From positions 62,001-126,000 of the forward strand of contig JAFWNG010000023.1 of the NCBI GenBank assembly GCA_017510405.1: 64,000 bases of DNA, written 5' to 3'. The translations under genes were made by a program, and so were the position numbers. Shown here piece after piece: positions 44,019 to 54,103 of this stretch (positions are counted from its first letter, which is position 1; every line of letters starts with the position of its first letter). Below the pieces are notes generated by a model, which searched no databases, had not been told where the DNA came from, and saw nothing but the letters and a program-made list of their open reading frames with translations. The DNA comes from Solobacterium sp. GTDB taxonomy: Bacteria > Bacillota_I > Bacilli_A > Erysipelotrichales > Erysipelotrichaceae.

Positions 44019-45643
44019 ATAAACCGGTATTGTACTGGTTCTGCAAATATGACAACAACGGCAGGATCATCACCAGAGAAGGACGGGAAGAACTGGGTAC
44101 TGTGAATCACATCACGATCCCGGTAAAGGGAAAGATCCTGGCCGTAAAAGGCATGATCGATCTTTCCGTCAAAGCGGATGAATTCGTATTCATGAACGGT
44201 TTCCAGACATGGACGCACTGTCCGGAGTACATTGCGAAAGAAGGCCGTATCCGCGGCCTGATCGGTATTCCGCGGGCAGCCATCCGCCGCTTCCGCCTGG
44301 ACCGCTACGGCAACTATCACTTTGTCGATTACGCATACCGGAGAGGTGTTCTGCACGGGGAATCCTGGTGCTCGTTCCGCGACGGCGAGACCTACCGCCT
44401 GTTTGCGTCTCTGGATGAGACACCGGGCTATACGCTGTTCCGCTATGACTGGAGGAACCAGCTTCTGACGGTGAACCGGGACTGCGAAGGCATCGTATAC
44501 AACGGCAACTATCCTGCATTTGATCTGTTCGTCATGGAAGGAAAGGAAAACGAAGTGTACGATGCGTGGTTCTCTGAACTGGGCGTCAGACCGCTGACGG
44601 AAGAAAGGATCGCCGGTTATTCCTCCTGGTACAACCGGTATCAGAATATCAGCGAACAGGCCATCCGCCAGGATCTGAACGGCTGTGCCCGCATCCTGAA
44701 GGAAGGCGACCTGTTCCAGATCGATGACGGCTGGGAACCGTTTGTCGGCGACTGGCTGGAAGCGGATCCGGTGAAGTTCCCGCACGGAATGAAAGCCGCC
44801 GCGGACGCTGCCCACGCAAAGGGATATAAAGCAGGTCTGTGGCTGGCTCCGTTCGTTGCCGAAACGAATTCCTCGCTGTATAAGAATCATCCCGACTGGT
44901 TCCTGAAGCACAACGGAAAGCCGTGGTGCGACGGTTCCAACTGGAGTTCCTTCTATTCTCTGGATATCGATCATCCGGAAGTCATTGCCTATCTGGAGAA
45001 AGTGTTTGACCGCGTCTTCCGGGAGTGGGGATACGATCTTGTCAAACTGGATTTCCTGTATGCCGCGGCGCCGTTCGGCACCGATACGGAGACCCGTGCC
45101 GCCCGCATGATCCGCGCCAACAAGCTTCTGCGGAAATGGTGTGAAGGCAGGCTGATCCTCGGCTGCGGCGTACCGGTCATGACGTGCTTCGGCATGTTCG
45201 AATACTGCCGCATCAGCTGCGACGTGACGCTGGACTGGAACGACAAGGCATACATGCAGATCATTCACCGCGAGCGTCCGAGCACAAAGAACGCGATGAA
45301 CAATATCGTGACCCGGCGCATGCTGAATCACCGCGCGTATCTGTCCGACCCGGATGTCTTCTTCCTGCGGGAGGAAAACTGCACCCTGACGCCGGTACAG
45401 AAACATGATCTTGCCGTACTGGATGCGCTGCTCGGCGGCGTATTCCTGACCAGTGACGATCCGTCGTCCTACACGGACGAAATGGTGCGTCAGTACCGGG
45501 AATACCGGAAGCTGACCGAAGCGAAGGTACTGGAAGTACGGACCACCAACAATGCCGTCTACATTACCTATATGCTGGACGGTATCCGTCATACCGCAAC
45601 ACTGTTTGAAGGTCTCTACGGTCACCGCAGAGGGAACCGCTGA
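44015..45643 (+). CDS. Glycoside hydrolase family 36-type alpha-galactosidase
   Basis: 542 residues, cytoplasmic. The clan GH-D barrel carries FQIDDGWE, the nucleophile Asp in VKLDFLYA and the acid/base Asp in CRISCDVTLDW. It is shorter than the ~730-residue GH36 enzymes of lactobacilli because the N-terminal beta-domain is reduced. Such enzymes release alpha-galactose from raffinose-type sugars or galactolipid-like glycans. Paired with the GH2 enzyme it suggests use of an oligosaccharide with both alpha and beta galactose. A strong terminator closes the operon. Confidence 0.87.
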   Translation: MNKPVLYWFCKYDNNGRIITREGREELGTVNHITIPVKGKILAVKGMIDLSVKADEFVFMNGFQTWTHCPEYIAKEGRIRGLIGIPRAAIRRFRLDRYGNYHFVDYAYRRGVLHGESWCSFRDGETYRLFASLDETPGYTLFRYDWRNQLLTVNRDCEGIVYNGNYPAFDLFVMEGKENEVYDAWFSELGVRPLTEERIAGYSSWYNRYQNISEQAIRQDLNGCARILKEGDLFQIDDGWEPFVGDWLEADPVKFPHGMKAAADAAHAKGYKAGLWLAPFVAETNSSLYKNHPDWFLKHNGKPWCDGSNWSSFYSLDIDHPEVIAYLEKVFDRVFREWGYDLVKLDFLYAAAPFGTDTETRAARMIRANKLLRKWCEGRLILGCGVPVMTCFGMFEYCRISCDVTLDWNDKAYMQIIHRERPSTKNAMNNIVTRRMLNHRAYLSDPDVFFLREENCTLTPVQKHDLAVLDALLGGVFLTSDDPSSYTDEMVRQYREYRKLTEAKVLEVRTTNNAVYITYMLDGIRHTATLFEGLYGHRRGNR

Positions 45644-45650
45644 TCCTGAA

Positions 45651-45683
45651 GCGATACACTGTCTGGCAGTGTATCGTTTTTTT
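45651..45683 (+). terminator. Rho-independent terminator after the GH36 gene
   Basis: CGATACACTG / CAGTGTATCG stem with a TCTGG loop, followed by seven T. Confidence 0.94.
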
Positions 45684-45687
45684 GCGC

Positions 45688-45693
45688 TATACT
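45688..45693 (+). promoter_or_regulatory. -10 box of the DUF3320-like gene
   Basis: TATACT just after the terminator T-run and 22 bp before the ATG; CGGGAG at 45702 is the ribosome site. Confidence 0.45.
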
Positions 45694-45714
45694 TGGAAAA
45701 ACGGGAGTCTGCAT

Positions 45715-46278
45715 ATGAAAACGATCCGAAAGACATATATACCGGCACAGCTGACGCCGCGCGACATGGGATATGAAGCGTTTCTCAAAGGGGATCACAC
45801 CCGCATGGTAACAGCCCGCATCAGACAGGTCATCGCCGAAGAAGCCCCGGTCAGCGACAGGCTGCTGCGGAAGCGCGTGCTGAATTCCCTCGGCATTCAG
45901 CGCTCCGGAACAGCGGTAACGATGGCGATGGATGCGATCATGGAAACGATCGATTTCTGTGACAGTGAAGAGGGGAACGACCGCTTTTTCTGGAAAGACG
46001 AAAAGCAGAGAAAAAGCTACAGCCAGTACCGCGTCAGCGCCCCGGATGATCCGGAGAAACGCGATATCCTCGACGTCAGTGCCCGGGAGATTGCCAACGC
46101 GGCCTGGGCAGTCCTGAAAGACGGAAACAGGGAACAGGATGAACTGATGCGGGAGACGGAGCTTCTGCTCGGCTATACGCGCATCGGCTCCAATGTCCGC
46201 ACCAAGGTGACAGAAGGTCTCCGCAGCGGCGTGCGGGAACGGAAGTTTTCCGTGAAGAACGGAACATACATGCTATAA
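45715..46278 (+). CDS. Stand-alone protein with two DUF3320-like winged-helix repeats
   Basis: 187 residues. Two similar segments are seen: ~33-78 (VTARIRQVIAEEAPVSDRLL ... GIQRSG) and ~122-168 (SAREIANAAWAVLKDG ... LLGYTRIGSN). Both follow the DUF3320 pattern, a domain normally found at the C-terminus of large helicase/nuclease proteins of phage-defence and DNA-processing type. Here no helicase accompanies it. A DNA- or nucleic-acid-binding role is plausible but unproved. It has its own promoter, and its 3' end holds the promoter of the next gene. Confidence 0.7.
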   Translation: MKTIRKTYIPAQLTPRDMGYEAFLKGDHTRMVTARIRQVIAEEAPVSDRLLRKRVLNSLGIQRSGTAVTMAMDAIMETIDFCDSEEGNDRFFWKDEKQRKSYSQYRVSAPDDPEKRDILDVSAREIANAAWAVLKDGNREQDELMRETELLLGYTRIGSNVRTKVTEGLRSGVRERKFSVKNGTYML

Positions 46279-46279
46279 T
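46274..46279 (+). promoter_or_regulatory. Extended -10 promoter of the DUF937 gene
   Basis: TGcTATAAT overlapping the stop codon of the upstream gene, 34 bp before the ATG; AAGGAGAAG is the ribosome site. Confidence 0.65.
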
Positions 46280-46313
46280 GTAATCAGCGAAACAAACGCA
46301 GAAGGAGAAGAAA

Positions 46314-46916
46314 ATGAATAATTTATTAAGTCTTTTACTGGGTTCACTGACACAGCAGTCATCCGTAAATGCAGCAAGCAAGAAGAGCGGACTGAGCGCA
46401 AAGACGATCCTTACGATCATCTCCTACGCACTCCCTCTGATCCTGAAGGCAATGAACAAGAATGCTTCAAATACTTCCGGAGCACAGTCGCTTCTGAGCG
46501 CGCTGCTGCAGCATAACTCCAGACGCTCCATTCCGGAACAGCTGGAGAACGCGGACGTTGACGACGGCGCAAAGATCATGCGTCACATCCTGGGCGATTC
46601 TCAGGAAGCTACGATCGCTGACATTGCCAGAGGAACAAACACCAGCGCAAATGATGTCGCTACAGCTCTGAACGTTCTGGCACCGACACTGCTGAACAGT
46701 CTGTCCCTGGCAACACAGACAGCCAATACCGTACAGATCAATTCCAATAAGGGCTTCGATCTGTCCGACGGCCTGGATGCGAACGACGTCGCAGCTCTGC
46801 TCGGCGGCGGAAACACACTGTCCGGTCTTGCCAGCATGTTTGCACCGAAAGCAGACACCGCTACTACAGATACGGGAACACAGCTGCTCAATTCACTGCT
46901 CTCACTGATGAAGTAA
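46314..46916 (+). CDS. DUF937 family protein
   Basis: 200 residues. A hydrophobic N-terminal stretch (MNNLLSLLLGSLTQQ) and LTIISYALPLILKAMN are followed by VDDGAKIMRHILGDSQEATI. They match DUF937, a helical family often related to YidB-like proteins of unknown role. The tail is rich in Asn, Ser, Thr and Gly, and its end repeats LLNSLLSLMK. Codons (GCT, ACA, GTA) resemble those of strongly expressed genes such as nifJ and rplU, unlike its neighbours. It has its own promoter and terminator, so it is a single-gene unit. Confidence 0.82.
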   Translation: MNNLLSLLLGSLTQQSSVNAASKKSGLSAKTILTIISYALPLILKAMNKNASNTSGAQSLLSALLQHNSRRSIPEQLENADVDDGAKIMRHILGDSQEATIADIARGTNTSANDVATALNVLAPTLLNSLSLATQTANTVQINSNKGFDLSDGLDANDVAALLGGGNTLSGLASMFAPKADTATTDTGTQLLNSLLSLMK

Positions 46917-46923
46917 CAGCACG

Positions 46924-46962
46924 CAGGAAGAATTCTTTTCGGAATTCTTCCTGTTTTTTATT
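46924..46962 (+). terminator. Rho-independent terminator after the DUF937 gene
   Basis: CAGGAAGAATTC / GAATTCTTCCTG, 12-bp perfect stem, then TTTTTTATTT. Confidence 0.95.
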
Positions 46963-46977
46963 TGCGGAGGAAGACGT

Positions 46978-48435
46978 ATGTATACGAAAGAAAAAGCAGT
47001 TGAATACCTGAAGAACAGGATGAATGCGGAATGGACGGCAGAAGAACCGGATGAGGAACATTTCCGGTTGTCGACGCCGTATGCCATTGCGGAAGTGACT
47101 TTCCATCCGATGGATATCACGGAGCTTCAGATCGTCAATACCGCCGACGGTGCGAGCCGGTTCTACCTGCATTTCCAGCTGAATGACGAACGGCATGCGG
47201 AAGAACTGTTTGATGAGATGCTTGTGACTCTGCGGCGGCTGGAAAAAGAGCAGACCGTCAAAGTGCTTCTGACCTGTACATCGGCCCTGACCACCAGCTA
47301 TTTTGCCAGCGAACTGAACCGGGCGGCGGAAACGATGAAGCTGAATTACAGCTTTGCGGCCGTATCCATCCACGGGATCTATGAGAAGGGCTTTGATTAC
47401 GACGTCATTCTGGTGGCGCCGCAGGCTGCGCATGAATACGAGAATCTGAAGAAGATCTTCAGCGGCAGGATCGTCATGAAGATCCCGGCGTCCGTATTCG
47501 GCCAGTACAGTACTGGCGGAGTATTGAAGATGCTGATGGATGCGCTGCAGGAGAAGGAAAGCAGCGGTCCGGAGCCGCTGACGAAAGTACTGCGTTCTGC
47601 TTTTGACAATCCTTACCGGATCCTTTCCGTATGCATGATCAACCATAAGAACGAATACCGGATCGCGTACCGGATCTTCGATCACGGCAAGAAGACGCTG
47701 GATAAGGAAGTTATCAAACCGGCTTTTTCCCTGCAGGATATCGATGACCTGATCGGCTATGTCCTCGTGCGGCATAAAAACATTGCGGCGATCGGCCTGG
47801 CGCTTCCCGGTATTGCCAACAGAGGCATGCTTTATCATAAATACGACAATGTGGATTCCCGCAATGTCGGTATATGGCTGTCGGAGAAATACAGCAAACC
47901 GGTCATTCTGAGCAACGATGTTAACGCGATCGCCATGGGTTACTTTGCCATGCATGAAGGATGCGAGAACATGGTGTTCCACTTCCAGCCCCGCGGAATG
48001 GCGCAGGCAGGCGCGGGAATCATCATCGGTTCCCGGCTGCACCGCGGCTACAGATCCGCGGCCGGAGAAATCGCAAATCTGACCGAAGCAGTCGTCCGCC
48101 GCAGCGAGCAGAAGATACAGACGCCGGAAGGCGCCATGGAGATCGTCGGAAAGGCGCTGCTTGCGTATATTGCCGTGCTCGCTCCGGAAAAGATCGTCAT
48201 ATACAGCGAACTGACGCCCGATATGGAGGCGATGCGGGAATGGCTTGGAAAGTATGTGTCGGATGAGTATATCCCGGAGCTGATCCATGTCGTTCATCTC
48301 AAGGAATTCATGCTGGCCGGCGCTATGATCCATGCCCTTGAAATTCTCGGAAAAGATCCGTCTTCGTACATTGATAACAGACCCGGACATGAAAAAAGCG
48401 CAGAATTTGCACGCTTACTGAAAGAAGTGAAATAG
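46978..48435 (+). CDS. Fusion of a PTS EIIB (lactose/cellobiose)-like domain with a ROK-like domain
   Basis: 485 residues. Residues 1-90 are an unrecognised alpha/beta segment without a helix-turn-helix. Residues ~93-190 match EIIB of the lactose/cellobiose PTS: KVLLTCTSALTTSYFA puts Cys100 at the phosphorylation site, then DYDVILVAPQ. Residues ~213-470 are ROK-like, with GLALPGIANRG, SNDVNAIAMGY, GAGIIIGSRLHRGYRSAAGEI. The ROK zinc motif CxCGxxGC is missing. EIIB transfers phosphate from EIIA to an incoming sugar; ROK proteins are sugar kinases or regulators. A role as PTS-linked sensor or kinase is inference. The GH1 gene follows by 9 bp. Confidence 0.8.
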   Translation: MYTKEKAVEYLKNRMNAEWTAEEPDEEHFRLSTPYAIAEVTFHPMDITELQIVNTADGASRFYLHFQLNDERHAEELFDEMLVTLRRLEKEQTVKVLLTCTSALTTSYFASELNRAAETMKLNYSFAAVSIHGIYEKGFDYDVILVAPQAAHEYENLKKIFSGRIVMKIPASVFGQYSTGGVLKMLMDALQEKESSGPEPLTKVLRSAFDNPYRILSVCMINHKNEYRIAYRIFDHGKKTLDKEVIKPAFSLQDIDDLIGYVLVRHKNIAAIGLALPGIANRGMLYHKYDNVDSRNVGIWLSEKYSKPVILSNDVNAIAMGYFAMHEGCENMVFHFQPRGMAQAGAGIIIGSRLHRGYRSAAGEIANLTEAVVRRSEQKIQTPEGAMEIVGKALLAYIAVLAPEKIVIYSELTPDMEAMREWLGKYVSDEYIPELIHVVHLKEFMLAGAMIHALEILGKDPSSYIDNRPGHEKSAEFARLLKEVK

Positions 48436-49887
<1,452 letters not shown>

Positions 49888-49890
49888 ACA

Positions 49891-51333
49891 ATGGAATATA
49901 TCAGCGGAAATAAAATCAGAGACATACAGATCGCGTATATCGGCGGCGGTTCCAGAGGCTGGGCATGGACGTTCATGACCGATCTGGCCATGGAGGACAG
50001 CATCAGCGGAACGATCCGTCTGTACGATATCGATGGAGAAGCGGCAAAGCGCAATGAGATCATAGGGAATCATCTGATGAGCCGTCCGGAAACACCGGGG
50101 GACTGGAAGTTCGTGACGTCGGACAGCCTGAAAGATGCACTGACCGGTGCGGACTTCGTCGTCATATCGATCCTTCCGGGCACATTTGATGAGATGGAAT
50201 CCGATGTACATCTGCCGGAGCGTCTCGGCATCTACCAGTCGGTCGGGGATACAGCCGGTCCCGGCGGAATGATCCGGGCGCTGCGTTCGATCCCGATGTT
50301 CACAGTGATCGCCGAAGCGATCCGGGATCACTGCCCGGAAGCGTGGGTGATCAACTATACCAATCCGATGTCGCTCCTCGTGAAGACGCTGTATGAAGTC
50401 TTCCCGAAGATCAAGGCATTCGGGTGCTGTCATGAAGTATTCGGCACGCAGAAAGTACTGAAGGGGATCTTTGAACTGGAGACCGGCGAAACGGTGGAAG
50501 ACTGGCACGATGTGCACGTCAACGTCGTCGGCATCAATCATTTCACCTGGTTTACGGAAGCATCCTGTCACGGCAGAGATCTGTTCCCGATGTACCGGAA
50601 GTATATCGATGCCAATTATGACCGGGGATACTGTGACGGTGAGCGGGTAAAAGACTGGGACTGGGCAGGGGATGTGTTTGCCTGCCTGCACCGGGTCAAA
50701 ATGGATCTGTTCCGCCGTTACGGGGCAGCCGCCGCAGCCGGCGACCGTCATCTGGCGGAGTTCATGCCGGGAGATGAATATCTGAAAGATCCGGAAACGA
50801 TCCGCTCCTGGAACTTCAGCCTGACGCCGGTGTCATGGCGGAAGGAGGACCTGAAGAACCGTCTTGCCCGCAGCGAACGGCTGCTGAAAGGGGAAGAAGA
50901 GATTCCGCTTGTTTCGACCGGGGAGGAAGGCGTGCTGCTGATCAAGGCGCTGCTCGGACTGACGCGCGTCATCAGTAATGTCAACCTGCCGAACTATGCC
51001 CTGCAGATCCCGAATCTTCCGGCGGACGCGATCGTGGAAACAAATGCTGTATTCGCGAAGAACAGCGTGCGTCCGGTATACGCCGGTGAAATACCGGCAG
51101 GGATCCGGGAACTGATCGTGCCGCATGTGGAGAACCATACCAGGATCTTCCGGGCGGCGTACGGCATCGACCACGGAATGAGCCGGGAAGAATGCGCTGA
51201 GCTGGTAAAAAAAGCGTTCCGGAACGATCCGCTCGTAAAGGGACATCATCCCTGCGAACAGGACATCGATGCACTGGCGGAGGATATGATACGCAATACT
51301 GCCGCATATCTTCCGAAAGAATGGATGAAATAA
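49891..51333 (+). CDS. GH4 family glycosidase with CHEV motif (alpha-galacturonidase-like)
   Basis: 480 residues. GH4 enzymes use NAD+ and a divalent metal in an oxidation-elimination mechanism. The NAD-binding GGGSRGWA (18-25), NYTNPM (155-160), metal-binding C180-H-E-V183 and GINHFTW are all visible. The motif CHEV marks the alpha-galacturonidase branch, as opposed to CHSV of alpha-galactosidases; on that basis galacturonic acid-containing substrates are likely, but not proved. The gene begins three bases after the GH1 stop and ends the operon. Confidence 0.88.
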   Translation: MEYISGNKIRDIQIAYIGGGSRGWAWTFMTDLAMEDSISGTIRLYDIDGEAAKRNEIIGNHLMSRPETPGDWKFVTSDSLKDALTGADFVVISILPGTFDEMESDVHLPERLGIYQSVGDTAGPGGMIRALRSIPMFTVIAEAIRDHCPEAWVINYTNPMSLLVKTLYEVFPKIKAFGCCHEVFGTQKVLKGIFELETGETVEDWHDVHVNVVGINHFTWFTEASCHGRDLFPMYRKYIDANYDRGYCDGERVKDWDWAGDVFACLHRVKMDLFRRYGAAAAAGDRHLAEFMPGDEYLKDPETIRSWNFSLTPVSWRKEDLKNRLARSERLLKGEEEIPLVSTGEEGVLLIKALLGLTRVISNVNLPNYALQIPNLPADAIVETNAVFAKNSVRPVYAGEIPAGIRELIVPHVENHTRIFRAAYGIDHGMSREECAELVKKAFRNDPLVKGHHPCEQDIDALAEDMIRNTAAYLPKEWMK

Positions 51334-51336
51334 AAC

Positions 51337-51373
51337 AGAACTCCCTGTCGTCGGTATGACGGCAGGGAGTTCT
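51337..51373. terminator. Long inverted repeat after the GH4 gene
   Basis: 16-bp stem AGAACTCCCTGTCGTC / GACGGCAGGGAGTTCT (one G-T pair) with a GGTAT loop. The plus-strand tail is TATAA, the minus-strand tail GTTTTATTT, so it stops minus-strand transcription best. Confidence 0.8.
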
Positions 51374-51387
51374 TATAACCGGACATG

Positions 51388-51416
51388 AAAAAAGACCTGC
51401 GCGAACAGGTCTTTTC
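51388..51416. terminator. Bidirectional terminator after rpsD
   Basis: AAAAGACCTG / CAGGTCTTTT stem with a CGCGAA loop and T-runs on both strands; it ends rpsD on the minus strand. Confidence 0.88.
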
Positions 51417-51439
51417 TGACACATTGAATGACTGTGAGA

Positions 51440-52042
51440 TTAACGGTTGTAGTATTCAACGACTAATGCTTCGTTGATGTCGCCGTTCAGCTCGCTTCTT
51501 TCCGGAAGACGAACATATGTGCCTTTTTTGTTTTCTTTGTCTACGTCAACAAATGCCGGAGCAGTAATGTTGGACTCAAGAGCTTCGTTGATCACCTGCA
51601 TGCTGCGTGCATTTTCACGAACAGAGATGACGGAACCCGGCTTGATCTCAGCACTCGGGATGTCAACTTTCTTGCCGTTGACTTCGATGTGGCCGTGGTT
51701 GACCAGCTGTCTTGCTGCTTTACGTGTTCTTGCGAATCCCATGCGGTAAACGAGGTTATCGAGTCTGCTTTCGAGCAGTACGAGGAAGTTTACACCTGCC
51801 ATGCCTTCCATACGGGAAGCCTTCTGGAACAGGTTAGCAAACTGCTTTTCGTTCAGACCATACATGTAGCGGATTCTCTGCTTCTCACGAAGCTGTGTTC
51901 CATAACCGGACAGTTTGATTCTCTTTGTCGGACCGTGCTGACCCGGAGCATACTGTCTCTTCTTGAGTTCTTCACCTGTTTCAAGAACAGAGAAGCTTAA
52001 ACGTCTCGACTTTTTGTAGATCGGACCTGTGTAACGTGCCAT
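51440..52042 (-). CDS. rpsD: 30S ribosomal protein S4
   Basis: 200 residues. [16 protein letters not shown] opens the chain; the S4 RNA-binding domain ([33 protein letters not shown]) lies at ~93-155. S4 is a primary 16S rRNA binding protein that nucleates the 30S body. The start is set by AAGGAGG before the ATG on the minus strand. A structured 160-nt leader precedes it, fitting autoregulation by S4 as known in Bacillus. Confidence 0.97.
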   Translation of the reverse strand: MARYTGPIYKKSRRLSFSVLETGEELKKRQYAPGQHGPTKRIKLSGYGTQLREKQRIRYMYGLNEKQFANLFQKASRMEGMAGVNFLVLLESRLDNLVYRMGFARTRKAARQLVNHGHIEVNGKKVDIPSAEIKPGSVISVRENARSMQVINEALESNITAPAFVDVDKENKKGTYVRLPERSELNGDINEALVVEYYNR

Positions 52043-52204
52043 GTTTTGTTTCCTCCTTATTCTGGCTGAGAAACAATAACAGGTGCAGATCACAAATACC
52101 GGGTGTTGCCGTAAACCGTTTCGCACTCTTGCAGCGGGCTACTTCGGTACAGCCGCGTGTCGGCAACGCCTTGGGTACAGCTCTGCATGCTGCCATCATT
52201 CAAC
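52043..52204 (-). ncRNA. Structured 5' leader of rpsD (probable S4 autoregulatory RNA)
   Basis: About 160 nt between the predicted start point and the rpsD ATG. On the minus strand GTTGCCG pairs with the distant CGGCAAC (7 bp), and GC-rich short helices lie between. Bacillus rpsD has an S4-binding leader of similar size. The pairing is seen; S4 binding is inferred. Confidence 0.65.
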
Positions 52205-52210
52205 CTGAAT

Positions 52211-52239
52211 AATATAGCAAATACAAAAACATGCGTCAA
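52211..52239 (-). promoter_or_regulatory. rpsD promoter
   Basis: Minus strand TTGACG, 17-bp spacer, TATATT with extended TGc. Strong, as expected for a ribosomal protein gene. Confidence 0.85.
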
Positions 52240-52340
52240 TCAGAAACAGGGAAAACAAATCAGAAACAGTGAAAATGAAGAAGAATTCAGGAAAGCGGCA
52301 TCGGATTCTCTTTCATCGACACGAAGTTCAAGGAATGTGA

Positions 52341-52346
52341 TAGAAT
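52341..52346 (+). promoter_or_regulatory. Extended -10 box of ezrA
   Basis: TGaTAGAAT with a TCGACA 19 bp upstream; GGAGGG at 52359 precedes the ATG. Confidence 0.5.
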
Positions 52347-52372
52347 AGCATAGTATATGGAGGGCACATCGT

Positions 52373-54103
52373 ATGGATAAGTTTTTAAGTGTTATATCCG
52401 ATATCAGAGTCGTGATCGCCATTGCGGTGATCGTTCTGTTATTAACGATATGGCTGATTTCCCAGAAGGTTCGGACGAAGAAGTTCAAGAATAACCTGGA
52501 GCGTCTTGAGAAGCGTTATAACGAAGTCAAGAACGTACCGGTCTCTTTGAAGATGAATAAGGCTCGTGCGATCAGCCGTGTGGATCAGGCTACGGCAGAT
52601 AAGATCAACGAGGTCAACAACACATTTGACAGCATTCAGTCGTCTCTGTCGCAGATCTCGGCAGACCTGGCCAATGCGGAAGATGATATTCTCGTCGGCA
52701 AGCTGAGCCGCGCAGACAAACTGATGACCTCCATCGGTACTGCTCTGAACCAGGCTTCGACACAGGTATCCGAGCTTGACCGTTCCCTGGATGCACTTCT
52801 GGAACAGGATACACAGCAGAGAACGGAAGCTACTGCGCTGAAGAACCGTTTCCGTGCAATCAAGGCACAGGCAAACGAAGACGCGCAGAAGCTGGCATTC
52901 TCCTGGGCAGTCATCGAGCAGAAGATCAGCGATACAGAGCGCATGTTCTCGACATTCGAAGAGTGGATGTACTCCTCTGATTTTGAGAAGGCAAATAAGG
53001 AACTGGAACAGATCAAGGGCAATATGGATCAGCTCGAAGGCATGATCGATACACTGCCGGCGATGCTGAACGATGCGCGCGGCGTCATTCCGAGTCTTGC
53101 GAATACACTGCATAAGGACTATAAAGACCAGATGACAAGAGGCGTATACCTCAAGCACCTGGAGATCGAAGACAACCTGCGTACGCTGACGGCTTCTCTC
53201 AAAGATGATCTGAGAAGTCTGAAAGTCGGCAACATCACCGGTGTGCGCGAGCATCTGGATGATTACATGACGCGTCTGAAGCAGATGGATGAAGCAGTTC
53301 TGAAGGAAGGCGAAGCACATGACAGCATCGAGACGCTTTCTCAGGAAACAGAAACACTCATCGGCAATGCCAACGAGACACTGGAGTATGTGAAGAATCA
53401 GTATGCTTCCACAGCGGAGCGTTACGGCTTCGGCGGTCTGGATGAATCCATTCAGGAAGCGGAATCCGCACTCAATACCGTGAATACGAAGAAGCCGCTG
53501 GTATTCGAAGATGTACGCAGCACGCTTCTGCCGGCGACAACGATCCTGTCTTCGCTGCGTGAACTCAATCACAGCGCTGCGAACTGCGATGAATCGCTGA
53601 AGAAGATCCGCGAACAGATCGACGCCGCTAGCGTGGATGAAGCGCGTGCGAAGAAGCAGCTCGTCAAGATGCAGATCATCATGAACCAGCTGCAGGTCAA
53701 GATCCGCAAGTACAAGCTCCCGAATATCTCCGAGACCTATCACGAAGATATGTCGAAAGCAAATGAATACATTCATAAGCTTGAGGGACTGATCGACGAG
53801 AATCCGCTGAATATGCAGCTGCTGCAGTCTACGATGACAGAAGCGCTGGATTTCATCTACAAGCTGTACAACAACGTCAACAATGTTGTAGGAACAGTCG
53901 TCATGGTCGAGAATACGATCGTATTCGGAAACCGCTATCGTTCCACATATCCGGATATTGATTCCGAACTGACACGGAGCGAACTGAGCTTCCGGAACGG
54001 TGAGTATACACAGGCGCTGCAGACAGCAATTGCGACGATCGAAAAGATCCATCCGGGCAACTATGAAGCAATGATCAAGGAGAATGCTCGGAGTGCAGCG
54101 TAG
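52373..54103 (+). CDS. ezrA: Septation ring formation regulator EzrA
   Basis: 576 residues. One N-terminal membrane helix (~10-30) with the short N-terminus outside, then an almost entirely coiled-coil, spectrin-like cytoplasmic part. The C-terminus contains NRYRSTYPDIDSELTRSELSFRNGEY, close to the conserved QxxNRYR patch needed for mid-cell placement. EzrA limits FtsZ ring formation away from mid-cell and links division to wall synthesis. The order rpsD-ezrA-nifS-thiI is that of Bacillus. Confidence 0.93.
   Translation: MDKFLSVISDIRVVIAIAVIVLLLTIWLISQKVRTKKFKNNLERLEKRYNEVKNVPVSLKMNKARAISRVDQATADKINEVNNTFDSIQSSLSQISADLANAEDDILVGKLSRADKLMTSIGTALNQASTQVSELDRSLDALLEQDTQQRTEATALKNRFRAIKAQANEDAQKLAFSWAVIEQKISDTERMFSTFEEWMYSSDFEKANKELEQIKGNMDQLEGMIDTLPAMLNDARGVIPSLANTLHKDYKDQMTRGVYLKHLEIEDNLRTLTASLKDDLRSLKVGNITGVREHLDDYMTRLKQMDEAVLKEGEAHDSIETLSQETETLIGNANETLEYVKNQYASTAERYGFGGLDESIQEAESALNTVNTKKPLVFEDVRSTLLPATTILSSLRELNHSAANCDESLKKIREQIDAASVDEARAKKQLVKMQIIMNQLQVKIRKYKLPNISETYHEDMSKANEYIHKLEGLIDENPLNMQLLQSTMTEALDFIYKLYNNVNNVVGTVVMVENTIVFGNRYRSTYPDIDSELTRSELSFRNGEYTQALQTAIATIEKIHPGNYEAMIKENARSAA

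Noticed and set aside
54084-54092. ATG start for the cysteine desulfurase
   Set aside because: Only one base separates it from AAGGAG; GTG at 54093 has usable spacing and gives the normal family N-terminus.
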